From Pseudomonadota bacterium (GTDB taxonomy: Bacteria; Pseudomonadota; Gammaproteobacteria; Burkholderiales; Burkholderiaceae): a stretch of 20,308 nucleotides of DNA. Location: positions 1 through 20,308 of the forward strand of contig JAJXUC010000062.1 in NCBI GenBank assembly GCA_021783435.1. The letters run 5' to 3'. A model generated the notes under the pieces. That model was not told the DNA's origin, made no database searches, and saw only the letters and a list, made by a program, of their open reading frames with translations. This document shows positions 7,060-16,278 of this stretch, in pieces. Positions within the stretch are counted from its first letter, which is position 1. Every line of letters starts with the position of its first letter. The position numbers were made by a program, and so were the translations under genes.

Positions 7060-7842
7060 CTAGGCCTTGACCAGCTTGCGCTGCCGGACCCCCTCGAACA
7101 GACAGACGGCCGCGGCGGAGGCCACGTTGAGCGACTCCACGGCCCCGGCCTGCGGGATGCAAACCATGGCCGAGCATTTCGCCATCAGGTGCTCTGAAAT
7201 GCCCTGCCCCTCGTTTCCGAACACCCAGGTCACAGGTCGATCCAGGGACAAGTCATACAGCCCCATGTCGGCCACCGCTGCCGTGGCATAAATGGGGCGC
7301 GGCACGATATTGGCCACCTGGTCCCAAGGCGCATCCTCGAAAATGGGCAGGTAGAAATGCGCCCCCATGGCTGCGCGCAAAACCTTGGGCGTCCATGCGC
7401 CTGCGGTGCCGCGCAGTAGATAAACCGCACCGCAGCCGGCCGCTGCCGCCGTGCGCAGAATGGTGCCGACATTGCCCGCATCCTGGATGCGGTCCAGCAC
7501 GACTGCGGTACCCGGCTTGGGTTTCGCGCCACGCGGTTTGTCGATCAGCATGCCCACCTGCGGGCCGTTTTCCACGGTTGAAATCCAGCTGAACAGGGCG
7601 CGGTGCAGGATGACCGTATTGGTGCTTCCGGCGCGCTCGACCAATGCGGCGATCTCGGGCTGCAGCAAGCCGTCGTCGGTCGTCACCAGGGGATCGGCAT
7701 GGTGCCCGCTGTCAAGCGCGGCCTGGACGAGATGGATGCCTTCCAGCCAGACCTGACCAAGGCGCTTGACCGCGCCAGGTTCGCTGCTGAGCGCACGCAG
7801 GGTTTTGACCAAGGGGTTTTCAGCGGAAATGATGCGTTTCAC
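7060..7842 (-). CDS. TrmH-family RNA 2'-O-ribose methyltransferase (SPOUT)
   Basis: S-adenosylmethionine-dependent RNA methyltransferase of the SpoU/TrmH class. The 260 residues have an N-terminal substrate-binding part (MKRIISAENPLVKTLRAL, then WLEGIHLVQAAL at about 32-43) and a C-terminal knotted SPOUT domain with the three motifs LDRIQDAGNVGTILRTAAAAG, VFGNEGQGISE and IPQAGAVESLNVASAAAVCLFE. The closest classes are RlmB-like rRNA enzymes, but the RNA target cannot be fixed from sequence, so no symbol is given. It is the last gene of the long minus-strand run, starting 12 bases after the rnhB stop, and converges with the DegV-like gene. Confidence 0.92.
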   Translation of the reverse strand: MKRIISAENPLVKTLRALSSEPGAVKRLGQVWLEGIHLVQAALDSGHHADPLVTTDDGLLQPEIAALVERAGSTNTVILHRALFSWISTVENGPQVGMLIDKPRGAKPKPGTAVVLDRIQDAGNVGTILRTAAAAGCGAVYLLRGTAGAWTPKVLRAAMGAHFYLPIFEDAPWDQVANIVPRPIYATAAVADMGLYDLSLDRPVTWVFGNEGQGISEHLMAKCSAMVCIPQAGAVESLNVASAAAVCLFEGVRQRKLVKA

Positions 7843-7854
7843 GGCGGTTTTCGC

Positions 7855-8460
7855 TCAGGGTTGGGTCAGTCGTCGTATCGGGGAAAAACTGCGTCGGTGC
7901 TCGGCACAAGGCCCATGCTGTTGCAAAGCCTGCCGATGCTGCATTGTGCCGTAGCCAAAATGGCGCTCAAACCCGTAAACAGGGTAGTGGTCGGCCAGGT
8001 TTTGCATCAACCTGTCGCGAAACACTTTGGCCACGATGGACGCCGCGCTGATGGCAGGCTGTGTGGCGTCCCCCCCAACGATGGTCTGACATGCCACGGG
8101 AAGGTCGGGGGCGCGATTGCCGTCCACCAGGACGAGCCCGGGCTGCAGCGCCAGTCCGGCCACCGCGCGCTGCATGGCCAGAAAGGTCGCCTGCAGGATG
8201 TTCAGCCGATCGATTTCCTCGACGCTCGCCTGACCGATACACATCGCGAGGCATCCCTCTCGAATCATCCCATCGAGTTGCGCTCTGCGCCTGGCGGACA
8301 GCGCCTTGGAATCGGCCAAGCCGCTGATGGCCCGGGCTGGATTGAGAATGACGGCGGCCGCCACGACGGGGCCGGCCCATGGACCACGGCCGACTTCATC
8401 GCAGCCGGCGATCAGGCCGGGCAGCTGTTCAGCACTTGAGAAGGGGAGTTCGGCCTGCAT
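7855..8460 (-). CDS. rnhB: Ribonuclease HII
   Basis: Cleaves RNA in RNA:DNA hybrids and starts removal of single ribonucleotides from DNA. The 201 residues carry the type 2 RNase H motifs [21 protein letters not shown] (catalytic Asp-Glu at about 20-21), [14 protein letters not shown] and [16 protein letters not shown], with HFGYGT near the end. The ATG at 8460-8458 has AAAGGA directly upstream, overlapping the lpxB stop, which implies coupled translation. rnhB after lpxB is a common order in Proteobacteria. Confidence 0.97.
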   Translation of the reverse strand: MQAELPFSSAEQLPGLIAGCDEVGRGPWAGPVVAAAVILNPARAISGLADSKALSARRRAQLDGMIREGCLAMCIGQASVEEIDRLNILQATFLAMQRAVAGLALQPGLVLVDGNRAPDLPVACQTIVGGDATQPAISAASIVAKVFRDRLMQNLADHYPVYGFERHFGYGTMQHRQALQQHGPCAEHRRSFSPIRRLTQP

Positions 8461-8466
8461 CGTCCT

Positions 8467-9606
8467 TTAGCGCAGGCGCGCACTTTCCAGAATGGCTTGC
8501 GCCGCGAGGCTTGCCGTCGGACGACGCAATTGCGTATGCATCTCGCTGAAACATGCGCGCAGACGGCTCTGTCGCTGCGCATCATGGAGCAATGCCTCGG
8601 CTTCGGCGGCGAGCGCGCGGGGCGTACAGGCGTCCTGCAGCAGTTCGGGAACCAGGAACTCACGGGCCAGGATGTTCGGCAAACCGATCCAGGGTTGGTA
8701 ACCTTTGCCGGCCATCATGCGCCACGACAAGGCCGGCAGGCGGTAGCCGATGACCATGGGGCGCTTGAACAGCGCACATTCCAGCGTGGCCGTCCCACTG
8801 GCCACCAGAGCGACGTCGCAAGCTGCCATGGCCAGGTGGGACTGGCCGGCAAGCAGCTGGATGTCGAGTGCGGGGACATCCCGCAGCTGCCGGCGCAGCG
8901 CCGGCATCAGTCCCTCTTGTGCAACCGGCAGCAGAACCCGCACACCGTGGCGTTGCTGCAGCAGGGCCGCCGCACCGAGAAAGCTCGGCCCGATTTGCGC
9001 CACCTCTCCAGCCCTGCTACCGGGCAGGACGGCGACGACCCTGGCCGTCCCCTCAAGGCCGAGCAAGGCGCGCGCGGCCAGCCGGTCGGGTTGATCCGGA
9101 ATGACCTCGGCCAGCGGGTGGCCGATATAGGTCGCCCGTACCCGCGTGCCCTTGTAAAGCTCAGGCTCGAAGGGAAAAATGCACAGCATATGGTCCACGG
9201 CCTGGGTGATGCCCTGCAGACGTTCGCGCCGCCAGGCCCAGATGGATGGGCTCACCAGATGAACCGTGGGAATGCCCGCCGAACGCAGATGGCGCTCCAG
9301 CCCGAGATTGAAATCGGGCGCATCCACACCGACGAACGCTGCGGTGGCCTGGCGCAACACGCGCAGACGCAGACGCCTGCGCATCCAGAGGAGTTCGGGC
9401 AGGCGAGGCAGGACCTGTGCATAGCCGTTCACGGCGAGGCGCTCGGTGGACCACCAGGCGGTGAAACCCTGTTCCTGCATGCGCGCACCGCCGATGCCTG
9501 CGCACACCAGGCCGGGTTCTGCGGCATGCAAGGCGCTCAGGACATGGGAGGCGAGCAAATCACCGGACGGCTCCCCGGCGACCATGGCTATCGAGCCGGC
9601 AGGCAT
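8467..9606 (-). CDS. lpxB: Lipid-A-disaccharide synthase
   Basis: Inner-membrane-associated glycosyltransferase that joins UDP-2,3-diacylglucosamine and lipid X to form the tetra-acyl disaccharide of lipid A. The 379 residues match the family. Motifs include AMVAGEPSGDLLASHVL at the N-terminus, GIGGARMQEQGF, FVGVDAPDFNLGLERHLR, VSPSIWAWRRERLQGI, YIGHPLAE, VLPGSRAGEV and the late ALVASGTATLECALFKRPMVIGYR. The ATG at 9606-9604 fits the family start; the ribosome site is weak. It follows lpxA by 20 bases. Confidence 0.97.
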   Translation of the reverse strand: MPAGSIAMVAGEPSGDLLASHVLSALHAAEPGLVCAGIGGARMQEQGFTAWWSTERLAVNGYAQVLPRLPELLWMRRRLRLRVLRQATAAFVGVDAPDFNLGLERHLRSAGIPTVHLVSPSIWAWRRERLQGITQAVDHMLCIFPFEPELYKGTRVRATYIGHPLAEVIPDQPDRLAARALLGLEGTARVVAVLPGSRAGEVAQIGPSFLGAAALLQQRHGVRVLLPVAQEGLMPALRRQLRDVPALDIQLLAGQSHLAMAACDVALVASGTATLECALFKRPMVIGYRLPALSWRMMAGKGYQPWIGLPNILAREFLVPELLQDACTPRALAAEAEALLHDAQRQSRLRACFSEMHTQLRRPTASLAAQAILESARLR

Positions 9607-9626
9607 GCTCGCAAACCGTGCCTGAA

Positions 9627-10418
9627 TCAGGGCCGCACGATGCCGCGCTTGCTGCCGGCGAGAAAGGACAGCAAACGCGCCAGATCGTCATGACTGCCCG
9701 CATGCTCGCGCTGCAGCGCCGTTAAGGCACTGAGGGCTTCCTGCAGGGCCAGCCCCTGACGATACAGCTTGCGATACGCCTCGCGCAGCACGGCGATACG
9801 AGCAGCGTCAAAACCGCGGCGGCGCAAGCCTTCCGCGTTAATGCCGTGCGGCACCGCGGGGCTGCCGCCCAGAAGCACGAAGGGAGGTACATCTTGCGTC
9901 ACCACGGAGCTGATGCCGGTCATCACATGCTCGCCGATGCGCACGAACTGATGCACGCCGGTGTAGCCGCCCAGGATGACCCAGTCGCCGACATGCACAT
10001 GGCCGGCCAGCTGGGCGCTGTTGGCGAAGACGGTGTGGTTGCCGACCTGGCAGTCATGCGCCAGATGCACATAAGCCATGATCCAGTTGTCGCTGCCCAA
10101 TCGGGTGACGCCGACATCCTGCGCCGTGCCCAGATTCAAGGTGCAGTATTCGCGAATCGTGTTGCGATCCCCGATATGCAATTCCGTGGGTTCGCCCGCG
10201 TACTTCTTATCCTGCGGTACCCCACCCAGGGAGCAGAAGGCGTGGATGCGGTTGTCGCGCCCAATGCGGGTGCGGCCCTGGATACAGACATGCGGACCGA
10301 TTTCGGTGCCCGCATCGATGCAGACCTCGGCACCGATGACGCTGTAAGGTCCGATGCTGACATTCGGAGCGATTTGCGCCTTTGGATCGACGAGCGCCGT
10401 TGCGTGGATCAAGCTCAA
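9627..10418 (-). CDS. lpxA: UDP-N-acetylglucosamine acyltransferase (TTG start)
   Basis: Catalyses the first step of lipid A synthesis, moving a 3-hydroxyacyl chain from ACP to UDP-GlcNAc. The 263 residues form hexapeptide repeats of a left-handed beta helix, then a helical C-terminus. AHDCQVGNH holds the catalytic His at about 121 (equivalent to E. coli His125), and GGVPQDKKYAGEPTEL is typical. Position 169 is Ile in HVMTGISSVV, where E. coli has Gly173, the acyl-chain ruler. The start is TTG at 10418-10416 with GGAG five bases ahead; no closer ATG exists. It begins 10 bases after the fabZ stop. Confidence 0.97.
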   Translation of the reverse strand: MSLIHATALVDPKAQIAPNVSIGPYSVIGAEVCIDAGTEIGPHVCIQGRTRIGRDNRIHAFCSLGGVPQDKKYAGEPTELHIGDRNTIREYCTLNLGTAQDVGVTRLGSDNWIMAYVHLAHDCQVGNHTVFANSAQLAGHVHVGDWVILGGYTGVHQFVRIGEHVMTGISSVVTQDVPPFVLLGGSPAVPHGINAEGLRRRGFDAARIAVLREAYRKLYRQGLALQEALSALTALQREHAGSHDDLARLLSFLAGSKRGIVRP

Positions 10419-10428
10419 GATAACTCCG

Positions 10429-10875
10429 TCAATCGATCATGCGCTCGGTGCACATCAACTCGGCTTCCGCAACGGCTTCTTCCCCGACGCGGGCCACGGC
10501 ATTGAACTTGTAGATGCTGCGCATTCTGCGCACCAGTTCGACTTCGAGCATGAGTTGGTCGCCCGGCTCGACGGGGCGCTTGAAGCGCGCGCCGTCGATG
10601 CCGACGAGGTAATAGACCGAATCATCGTCGGCCGTCGTCTCCAGCGTTCCGAATGCCAGGATGCCGGCGGCCTGCGCCAGAGCCTCCAGAATCAGCACCC
10701 CCGGCATGATGGGTTTTTGCGGGAAATGGCCGGTGAAATACGGTTCGTTGAACGAAACGTTCTTGTAGCCCAGGATGCGCTTGCCCTTCTCGAATTCCAC
10801 CACTCTGTCGATCAGCAGGAAGGGGTAGCGGTGAGGCAAAAGTTTTTGGATCTGGTTGATGTCGAAAACAGTCAT
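10429..10875 (-). CDS. fabZ: (3R)-hydroxyacyl-ACP dehydratase
   Basis: Dehydrates 3-hydroxyacyl-ACP in type II fatty acid synthesis and so competes with LpxA and LpxD for the same substrate. The 148 residues have the hot-dog fold signature [25 protein letters not shown], with catalytic His at 50 and Glu at 64, and [14 protein letters not shown] near the start. The ATG at 10875-10873 overlaps the lpxD stop as ATGA. There is no strong ribosome site, so expression probably depends on coupling to lpxD. The frame is open further upstream but that part lies within lpxD. Confidence 0.98.
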   Translation of the reverse strand: MTVFDINQIQKLLPHRYPFLLIDRVVEFEKGKRILGYKNVSFNEPYFTGHFPQKPIMPGVLILEALAQAAGILAFGTLETTADDDSVYYLVGIDGARFKRPVEPGDQLMLEVELVRRMRSIYKFNAVARVGEEAVAEAELMCTERMID

Positions 10876-11972
10876 GGCTTGGCTTGGGCAGAAGGTGCTT
10901 GGGTCTTGTCGTTTTCTTTGTTTTGGCGTTTCTCGAGTTGCCGCACGCGGCTTCTCAAGGCGCCCAATTGCCTGACGGCGGCAGCATTTTCGGCCCAATT
11001 GGCCTGGGTATCGAGCGGAAACACCCCGGCGTAATGTCCAGGCTGGCGTATGGAGCGTGTCACCAAGGACATGGCTGAAATCGTCACATGGTCGGCAATC
11101 TCGAGATGACCGAGAATTCCGGCGCTTCCGCCGATGAAACAATAGGCGCCAATGCGAGCACTGCCCGCAACACCGACACAGCCGGCCAGAGCCGTGTGCG
11201 GTCCGATTTGGGCGTTGTGCCCGATTTGCACTTGATTGTCGATTTTCACGCCGTCGCCAATGCGGGTATCGTCCAATGCACCGCGATCGATCGTGGTGTT
11301 GGCACCGATTTCGACGTCATCCCCGATCACGACGGCGCCGGTCTGCGGGATTTTCACGCCTGCGCCCTGTTCATCACGCGCATAGCCGAACCCATCGGAG
11401 CCGATCACCGCGCCTGCGTGCACGATGCAGCGCGCACCGAGCGTGCAGCCATGCAGCACCATGGCGCGCGGATGCAAACGCGTGGCGGCGCCGATCACGG
11501 CATTGCAGCCGATGTAGCAACCTGCGCCGATGACGGCACCATCTGCCACCACCGCGCCACGCTCGATCACGGCGCATGCGCCGACGCTTGCGGTGGGCGC
11601 CACCCGTGCGGTGGAATCCACGACCGCCGCAGCGTGGATGCCGGGGCTGGCTTGCTCGCTCTGCAGGTCAGAAAACCATTGCGCCAGGCGCGCGTAATAG
11701 AGGTAAGGGTCGGGTGTGAGGATTGATGCCGCAAAGCGGCCGGCCTCGGTCTCGCAATCCTGAGGCAGAATCACGCAGCCGGCCTGGCATGTTTCGAGCC
11801 ATGCGCGCTTGCCGGGCTGGCTGAGGAAGGTGATGTCCGTAGGGCCGGCGCGATCCAGGGGAGCGATGGCGCGGACCCGGCGCTGGCCATCCCCTAGCAG
11901 TGTGCCGCCCAATTTCTCAACAATGTCGCCAACCCGCAGGCCTTCCCCCGCACCCAAGGGCCGCTCGCTCAT
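10872..11972 (-). CDS. lpxD: UDP-3-O-(3-hydroxyacyl)glucosamine N-acyltransferase
   Basis: Third enzyme of lipid A synthesis; adds the N-linked 3-hydroxyacyl chain. The 366 residues have an N-terminal uridine-binding domain ([27 protein letters not shown]), then hexapeptide repeats (about 110-310) with [49 protein letters not shown] (catalytic His in IGHN) and [14 protein letters not shown], then a C-terminal coiled segment rich in Arg, Lys and Gln. The ATG at 11972 comes two bases after the ompH stop. Its stop overlaps the fabZ start by four bases. Confidence 0.98.
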   Translation of the reverse strand: MSERPLGAGEGLRVGDIVEKLGGTLLGDGQRRVRAIAPLDRAGPTDITFLSQPGKRAWLETCQAGCVILPQDCETEAGRFAASILTPDPYLYYARLAQWFSDLQSEQASPGIHAAAVVDSTARVAPTASVGACAVIERGAVVADGAVIGAGCYIGCNAVIGAATRLHPRAMVLHGCTLGARCIVHAGAVIGSDGFGYARDEQGAGVKIPQTGAVVIGDDVEIGANTTIDRGALDDTRIGDGVKIDNQVQIGHNAQIGPHTALAGCVGVAGSARIGAYCFIGGSAGILGHLEIADHVTISAMSLVTRSIRQPGHYAGVFPLDTQANWAENAAAVRQLGALRSRVRQLEKRQNKENDKTQAPSAQAKP

Positions 11973-11974
11973 CT

Positions 11975-12541
11975 TTACTTGCCGGACGCATCCAGCGCCT
12001 TCAGGACCTTGTCGGTGATGTCGATACGCGGGTTCACGTAGACGGCGTCCTGAAAGATGATGTCGTAGTTGTCCTTCTCGGCGATCTCCTTGACCACCTT
12101 GTTGGCCTTGTCGAGCACGATGGCCAGGGCCGCGTTGCGCTTGGCGTTCAGGTCCTCCCCGAATTCGCGCTGTTTGCGCTGGAACTCGCGGTTCATCTCC
12201 ACCAATTGCTGCTGGGTGTTGATACGGTCTGAATCGGACATCACCGGCCCGTCCTTTTCCAGCTTCTGATTCAGCGCCTTGATCTTGGCGGCCATGTCCT
12301 GCAGTTCCTTGTCGCGCTTGGAAAACTCGGCCTCCAGTTTTTGCTGGGCCGCCTTTGCCAGGGCCGAGTCCTTGAGGATGCGTTCGGTGTTGATGAAGCC
12401 GATCTTGCCTGTCGCGACTGCATTCGCGGAAGGCTTCGCTGGCGCGGTCTGGGCCAGCGCAGGAACGCAGGCCAGCAAAATGGCGCTGCAGAAACTTGCG
12501 CTCAGGGTGTAGCGGTTCAGGCGTGTCATCATCAACTTCAT
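11975..12541 (-). CDS. ompH: Periplasmic chaperone OmpH/Skp
   Basis: Chaperone that holds unfolded outer-membrane proteins in the periplasm and delivers them to BamA. The 188 residues begin with a signal peptide (about 1-31, hydrophobic [17 protein letters not shown], likely cleaved after ALA). The mature part starts [34 protein letters not shown] and is mostly long charged helices, matching the tentacle coiled coils of Skp, ending [19 protein letters not shown]. The ATG at 12541-12539 is preferred for the full signal peptide; ATGs at codons 4 and 5 are possible. No strong ribosome site is seen. It lies directly between bamA and lpxD, the usual place. Confidence 0.96.
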   Translation of the reverse strand: MKLMMTRLNRYTLSASFCSAILLACVPALAQTAPAKPSANAVATGKIGFINTERILKDSALAKAAQQKLEAEFSKRDKELQDMAAKIKALNQKLEKDGPVMSDSDRINTQQQLVEMNREFQRKQREFGEDLNAKRNAALAIVLDKANKVVKEIAEKDNYDIIFQDAVYVNPRIDITDKVLKALDASGK

Positions 12542-12558
12542 AGTGTCAGGGAGCGGGT

Positions 12559-14844
12559 TCAGAAGGCGGTACCGACGGTGAACTGGAACGCCTGCAGCCT
12601 GTCGCCGGGCTGCGAGCGTATGGGTTTGGCAATGCTGAATTTCAAGGGGCCGATAGGCGAGATCCACGATACCGCGATGCCGACTGAAGCACGCATGTCC
12701 GTCAAGCTGATCTTCTGGTTCTCACCCCAGACATAGCCGCTGTCGATAAAGGTCGACATGCGCAAGCTCTTTTCGGCGCCGGTCCCCGGGAATGGGAACT
12801 GGTATTCGAGATCCGCCACCAGCAGCTTGGCTCCGCCCAGCGCATTGCCTTGGGCATCCTGCGGGCCGAGCGAGCTTTGCTGAAAACCTCGAACCGTGCC
12901 GATACCGCCGGCATAGAGGTTCTTGAAAATCGGCAACGGCTGCCCATTGAGGCCATGTGCGTAGCCAAGCAAGCCATTGAATGCCAAATTGGTCTGCCGC
13001 GTCACCGGCAAGAATTGCTGATACTCATAGGTCGAGCGGAAATAACGCAAGGTGCTGAACGGACTGTACTCCACGCTCAGGCGCTGATAGCGGCCATCCG
13101 TGGGAACCAGGGCACTGTTGCGGCTGTCGCGCTGCCAGCCAAGGGTCAATGGCACGCCCGATGAGGTCTGGCCGAACTGGTTGACGTAGCTGATATAGGA
13201 GGCCGGGGCGCCTGGCGATAGGTCCAACGTATAGCGTTCGAAACCCACACCGAAGAACACGCGGTCGAGTTCCGTGAAGGGCACACCGAACTGCACGTTG
13301 AACCCTGGGGTCTTAATCGTGTAGTTGCTGCCCTGGCTGGAATACGGCTGGATGGTGCGGTAGTAGACATTCACCGTGCGGCTGATGCCGTCCTGGGTGA
13401 AGTAGGGATTCGTGCTCGAGACGGCCAGGGTACGGTAGTAGCTCGAGGTGTTGAAATCGACACTGAGGTTGTTGCCGCTGCCGAAAATATTGTCCTGGCT
13501 GACGGACGCGTTGAACGAGAGTCTGTTGGCGCTTGAAAAGCCCACGCCCAGGCCGAGCATCCCGGTGGGTTTCTCGGTGACATGCATATCGAGATCGACC
13601 TGGTCACTGGTGCCGGGCACCTCGCGGGTGCCAAGGGTCACATCCTTGAAGTAGCCCAGCCTGTCGACGCGGTCGCGCGACAACTTGATGCGGTCGACGT
13701 CATACCAAGCGTCCTCGAATTGGCGGAACTCGCGACGGATCACTTCGTCCCGCGTGCGGGTGTTGCCGGAGATGTCGATCTTGCGCACGTAAATGCGCTT
13801 GCCTGGATCGGAGTCGATGGTGAAAAAGACCTCGTGCGTGTCGTGATCGATCCGGGGTTTGGGTTCGACACGGGCGAAGGCATAGCCATAGACGCCGAAC
13901 TTGTCGACGATGGCCTTGACGCTCTCATTGAGCAGCTTGGCGCTGTAGACGTCCCCCGGCTTGAGCTTGACCAGCGGCCTGAACTCGTCATCCAGGCCCA
14001 GATAGTTGCCCTCGAGCTTGTAGCCCGAAACCGTGTATTTGGGCCCCTCGTGAATATTGACCGTGATATAGATGCTGTCCTTGTCCGGCGACAGTTCCAC
14101 CTGGGTCGACTCGATGCGGAAGTCGAGATAGCCGCGGTCGAGATAGTAAGAACGCAGGGTCTCCAGATCGGCGTTGAGCTTGGCACGCGAATACTGATCC
14201 GACTTGGTGTACCAGCTCAGCCAGCCGGGAGTGGACAAGGAGAACAGGTCGCGCAGATCGCCCTCGCTATAGACCTTGTTGCCGACGATCCGGATGGCGC
14301 GAATCTTCGCGATCGCACCCTCGGTCACATTGAAGAGCACATTGACCCGGTTGCGCTCGAGTGGGGTGACCGTGGTGCTGACCTCGACGCCGTAATAGCC
14401 CTTGGCCAGGTACTGCTGCTTGAGTTCCTGCACGGCGCGGTCCACCAGCGCCTGGTCGTAGGGATGCGCCTCGCCAAGTCCGACCTGGCTGAGCGCCTCG
14501 ACCAGGGTTTTCTTCGGAAATTCCTTGGTCCCCGTGAAGTCCACATTGGCGATCACCGGGCGCTCTTCGACGATGATGGTGACCACATCGTGATCGGTGC
14601 GGATACGCACGTCTTTGAACAGGCCGGTGGCGAACAGCGCGCGAATGGCAGCCGCGCCATTTTCCGGTGTGTAGGTGTCGCCCACACGGAAGGGCAAATA
14701 GCTGAAAACGGTACCGGGTTCGGTCCGTTGCAGGCCATCGACGCGAATGTCCCTGATGATGAAAGTGTCGGCGGCGTAGGCCTGTGCACAGGCCACAGCC
14801 AACACGGCCACGGCAGTACCCTGCAATGCGTGACGGAACCTCAA
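12559..14844 (-). CDS. bamA: Outer membrane protein assembly factor BamA (TTG start)
   Basis: Essential Omp85 protein that folds and inserts beta-barrel proteins into the outer membrane. The 761 residues have a signal peptide (cleaved near AYA at 22-24), about five POTRA domains (about 25-345; DIRVDGLQRTEPGTVFSYL, NVDFTGTKEFPKKTL, AIRIVGNKVYSEGDL and KIDISGNTRTRDEVIRREFRQFEDAWYD mark them) and a C-terminal barrel with the lid-loop motif GTVRGFQ and the terminal Phe of outer-membrane beta-barrels. The start is TTG at 14844-14842 with GAGG five bases ahead; I see no usable ATG ahead of the signal peptide. The gene starts 18 bases after the rseP stop. Confidence 0.97.
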   Translation of the reverse strand: MRFRHALQGTAVAVLAVACAQAYAADTFIIRDIRVDGLQRTEPGTVFSYLPFRVGDTYTPENGAAAIRALFATGLFKDVRIRTDHDVVTIIVEERPVIANVDFTGTKEFPKKTLVEALSQVGLGEAHPYDQALVDRAVQELKQQYLAKGYYGVEVSTTVTPLERNRVNVLFNVTEGAIAKIRAIRIVGNKVYSEGDLRDLFSLSTPGWLSWYTKSDQYSRAKLNADLETLRSYYLDRGYLDFRIESTQVELSPDKDSIYITVNIHEGPKYTVSGYKLEGNYLGLDDEFRPLVKLKPGDVYSAKLLNESVKAIVDKFGVYGYAFARVEPKPRIDHDTHEVFFTIDSDPGKRIYVRKIDISGNTRTRDEVIRREFRQFEDAWYDVDRIKLSRDRVDRLGYFKDVTLGTREVPGTSDQVDLDMHVTEKPTGMLGLGVGFSSANRLSFNASVSQDNIFGSGNNLSVDFNTSSYYRTLAVSSTNPYFTQDGISRTVNVYYRTIQPYSSQGSNYTIKTPGFNVQFGVPFTELDRVFFGVGFERYTLDLSPGAPASYISYVNQFGQTSSGVPLTLGWQRDSRNSALVPTDGRYQRLSVEYSPFSTLRYFRSTYEYQQFLPVTRQTNLAFNGLLGYAHGLNGQPLPIFKNLYAGGIGTVRGFQQSSLGPQDAQGNALGGAKLLVADLEYQFPFPGTGAEKSLRMSTFIDSGYVWGENQKISLTDMRASVGIAVSWISPIGPLKFSIAKPIRSQPGDRLQAFQFTVGTAF

Positions 14845-14862
14845 ATTAACCTCGGAGTGGAA

Positions 14863-16221
14863 TCAATGGAATGGCCCGATCAGTCGGGCGAAGTCGTTGT
14901 ACAGAGCAATGGCCATCATGAGCGCGATGACGGCGAGGCCGCCTTGCTGCAGCCTTTCCTGCAAACGCTGGGGAATACTGCGACGCGTGAAACCTTCGAT
15001 CGCATAATACAAGAGATGCCCTCCGTCCAAGACCGGCAGAGGCAGCAGATTCAGCACGCCAAGGCTCACGCTGATGATGGCCAAAAAGCTGACGTACGGA
15101 AGCCATCCCAGCTCGGCGCTGCGGCCCGCGTAATCGGCAATCGTCACAGGCCCGCTCAGATTGCTGAGCGAGGCTTGGCCGATCACCATCTTGCCCAGCG
15201 TCTTGAGCGTCAGCACGCTGAGTTCCCAAGTCCGCGAAAAACCCTGGCCTATGGCGGCAAAGGGCCCGCTCTTGACCACCACGGTCGGGATTTCGCCACC
15301 CAGCATCGCCCCAATCCGCCAAACCTGCTGTCCATTCGCGGCGGTGTTCTGGCGCTGTGGTTGCACGGTCAGCGCAACGCTTTGCTGATCGCGCCTGGCA
15401 ACCAAGCGCAACGGCCGGCCACCGCTGGCCTGGATGGCCCGCAGCAGCGCGCCTGCGCTCCCGATCGGCTTGCCGTCGGCCTGCGTGACGAGATCTCCCG
15501 GGAGCATGCCGGCTTTGGCTGCCGGACTGTCGGGAATGATCTTGCTGATCCGTGCCGGGGGGCTTTTCAGATGCAAACCCCAGGAAGCCAGGAAGTCGGG
15601 TTGATTGGCCTTGTTTTGTGCATCGGTGAAGTGCAGCACGACGCTTGATGGTCTGCCATCCGCGGCCCTGGTCTGCATCGTGACGGTTTGCCCATCGAGG
15701 GCGGCGGTCAGCAGTTGGAATTGCAGATCCGCCCAGGATTGCACGACCTGCGTGCTACTGCCCGTGGTCACCGACTGAACGAGATCCCCTGACCGCACCC
15801 CGGCCAGCGCAGCGGGGCTACCCGCAGGGGGCGCCCCGAGCAAAGCAACCGGCTGGCGCACCCCGACGAAGGCCACCAAGGCGAACAAGGCCACGGCCAG
15901 TAAGAGATTGGCCGCAGGACCTGCCGCGACGATGGCCGCTCGCCTGAGCGGGGATTGCCGATTGAAGGCGCGTGGAAGATCCACTTCGGCGACGTTGCCC
16001 TCTCGCTCATCGAGCATGCGCACGAAGCCGCCCAGCGGAATTGCGGCGATGACGAATTCGGTGCGATCTGCCCCACGCGTCCATTTCAGCAGCGGTTTGC
16101 CGAAGCCGATTGAGAACCGCAACACCTTGACGCCGGCCGCGACGGCCACCCGGTAATGCCCATATTCATGGATGGTGATGAGCAAACCGAGCGCAAACAG
16201 AAATGCAAGCACTGTGACCAT
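14863..16221 (-). CDS. rseP: Site-2 zinc metalloprotease RseP
   Basis: Inner-membrane protease that cuts the anti-sigma factor RseA after DegS and releases sigma E when outer-membrane proteins misfold; it also clears signal peptides. The 452 residues match the family. The first membrane helix holds HEYGH (18-22, zinc ligands). IPLGGFVRML and AAGPAANLLLAVALFALVAFVGV follow, then two PDZ domains (PAALAGVRSGDLV and PAAKAGMLPGDLVTQADGKPI), then LNLLPLPVLDGGHLLYY with the third zinc ligand, and a last membrane helix. The ATG at 16221 has AAGGGG six bases ahead; a start 12 codons upstream is less likely. Placement next to bamA is usual. Confidence 0.97.
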   Translation of the reverse strand: MVTVLAFLFALGLLITIHEYGHYRVAVAAGVKVLRFSIGFGKPLLKWTRGADRTEFVIAAIPLGGFVRMLDEREGNVAEVDLPRAFNRQSPLRRAAIVAAGPAANLLLAVALFALVAFVGVRQPVALLGAPPAGSPAALAGVRSGDLVQSVTTGSSTQVVQSWADLQFQLLTAALDGQTVTMQTRAADGRPSSVVLHFTDAQNKANQPDFLASWGLHLKSPPARISKIIPDSPAAKAGMLPGDLVTQADGKPIGSAGALLRAIQASGGRPLRLVARRDQQSVALTVQPQRQNTAANGQQVWRIGAMLGGEIPTVVVKSGPFAAIGQGFSRTWELSVLTLKTLGKMVIGQASLSNLSGPVTIADYAGRSAELGWLPYVSFLAIISVSLGVLNLLPLPVLDGGHLLYYAIEGFTRRSIPQRLQERLQQGGLAVIALMMAIALYNDFARLIGPFH

Positions 16222-16278
16222 CAGAAACCCCTTGGGATGCCGCGCATCCGGCAGCATCGAGACGCATTGTGCCCCGGT

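Noticed and set aside
8888..8906. 8-bp inverted repeat with a 3-base loop in lpxB
   Set aside because: Too short to stand out in GC-rich coding DNA and without a T tract.
8497..9693. A 398-codon + strand open frame opposite lpxB
   Set aside because: Shadow of lpxB for the same reason; low-complexity His, Gln and Arg composition typical of antisense frames.
11570..11583. 14-bp perfect palindrome CGGCGCATGCGCCG in lpxD
   Set aside because: Short and GC-rich within repeated hexapeptide codons; expected now and then in such sequence.
13582..15648. A 688-codon open frame on the + strand, antisense to bamA and rseP
   Set aside because: It mirrors the codon bias of two clear essential genes in GC-rich DNA, has no recognisable domain and no good ribosome site that I could see. 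Open length alone is not evidence here.
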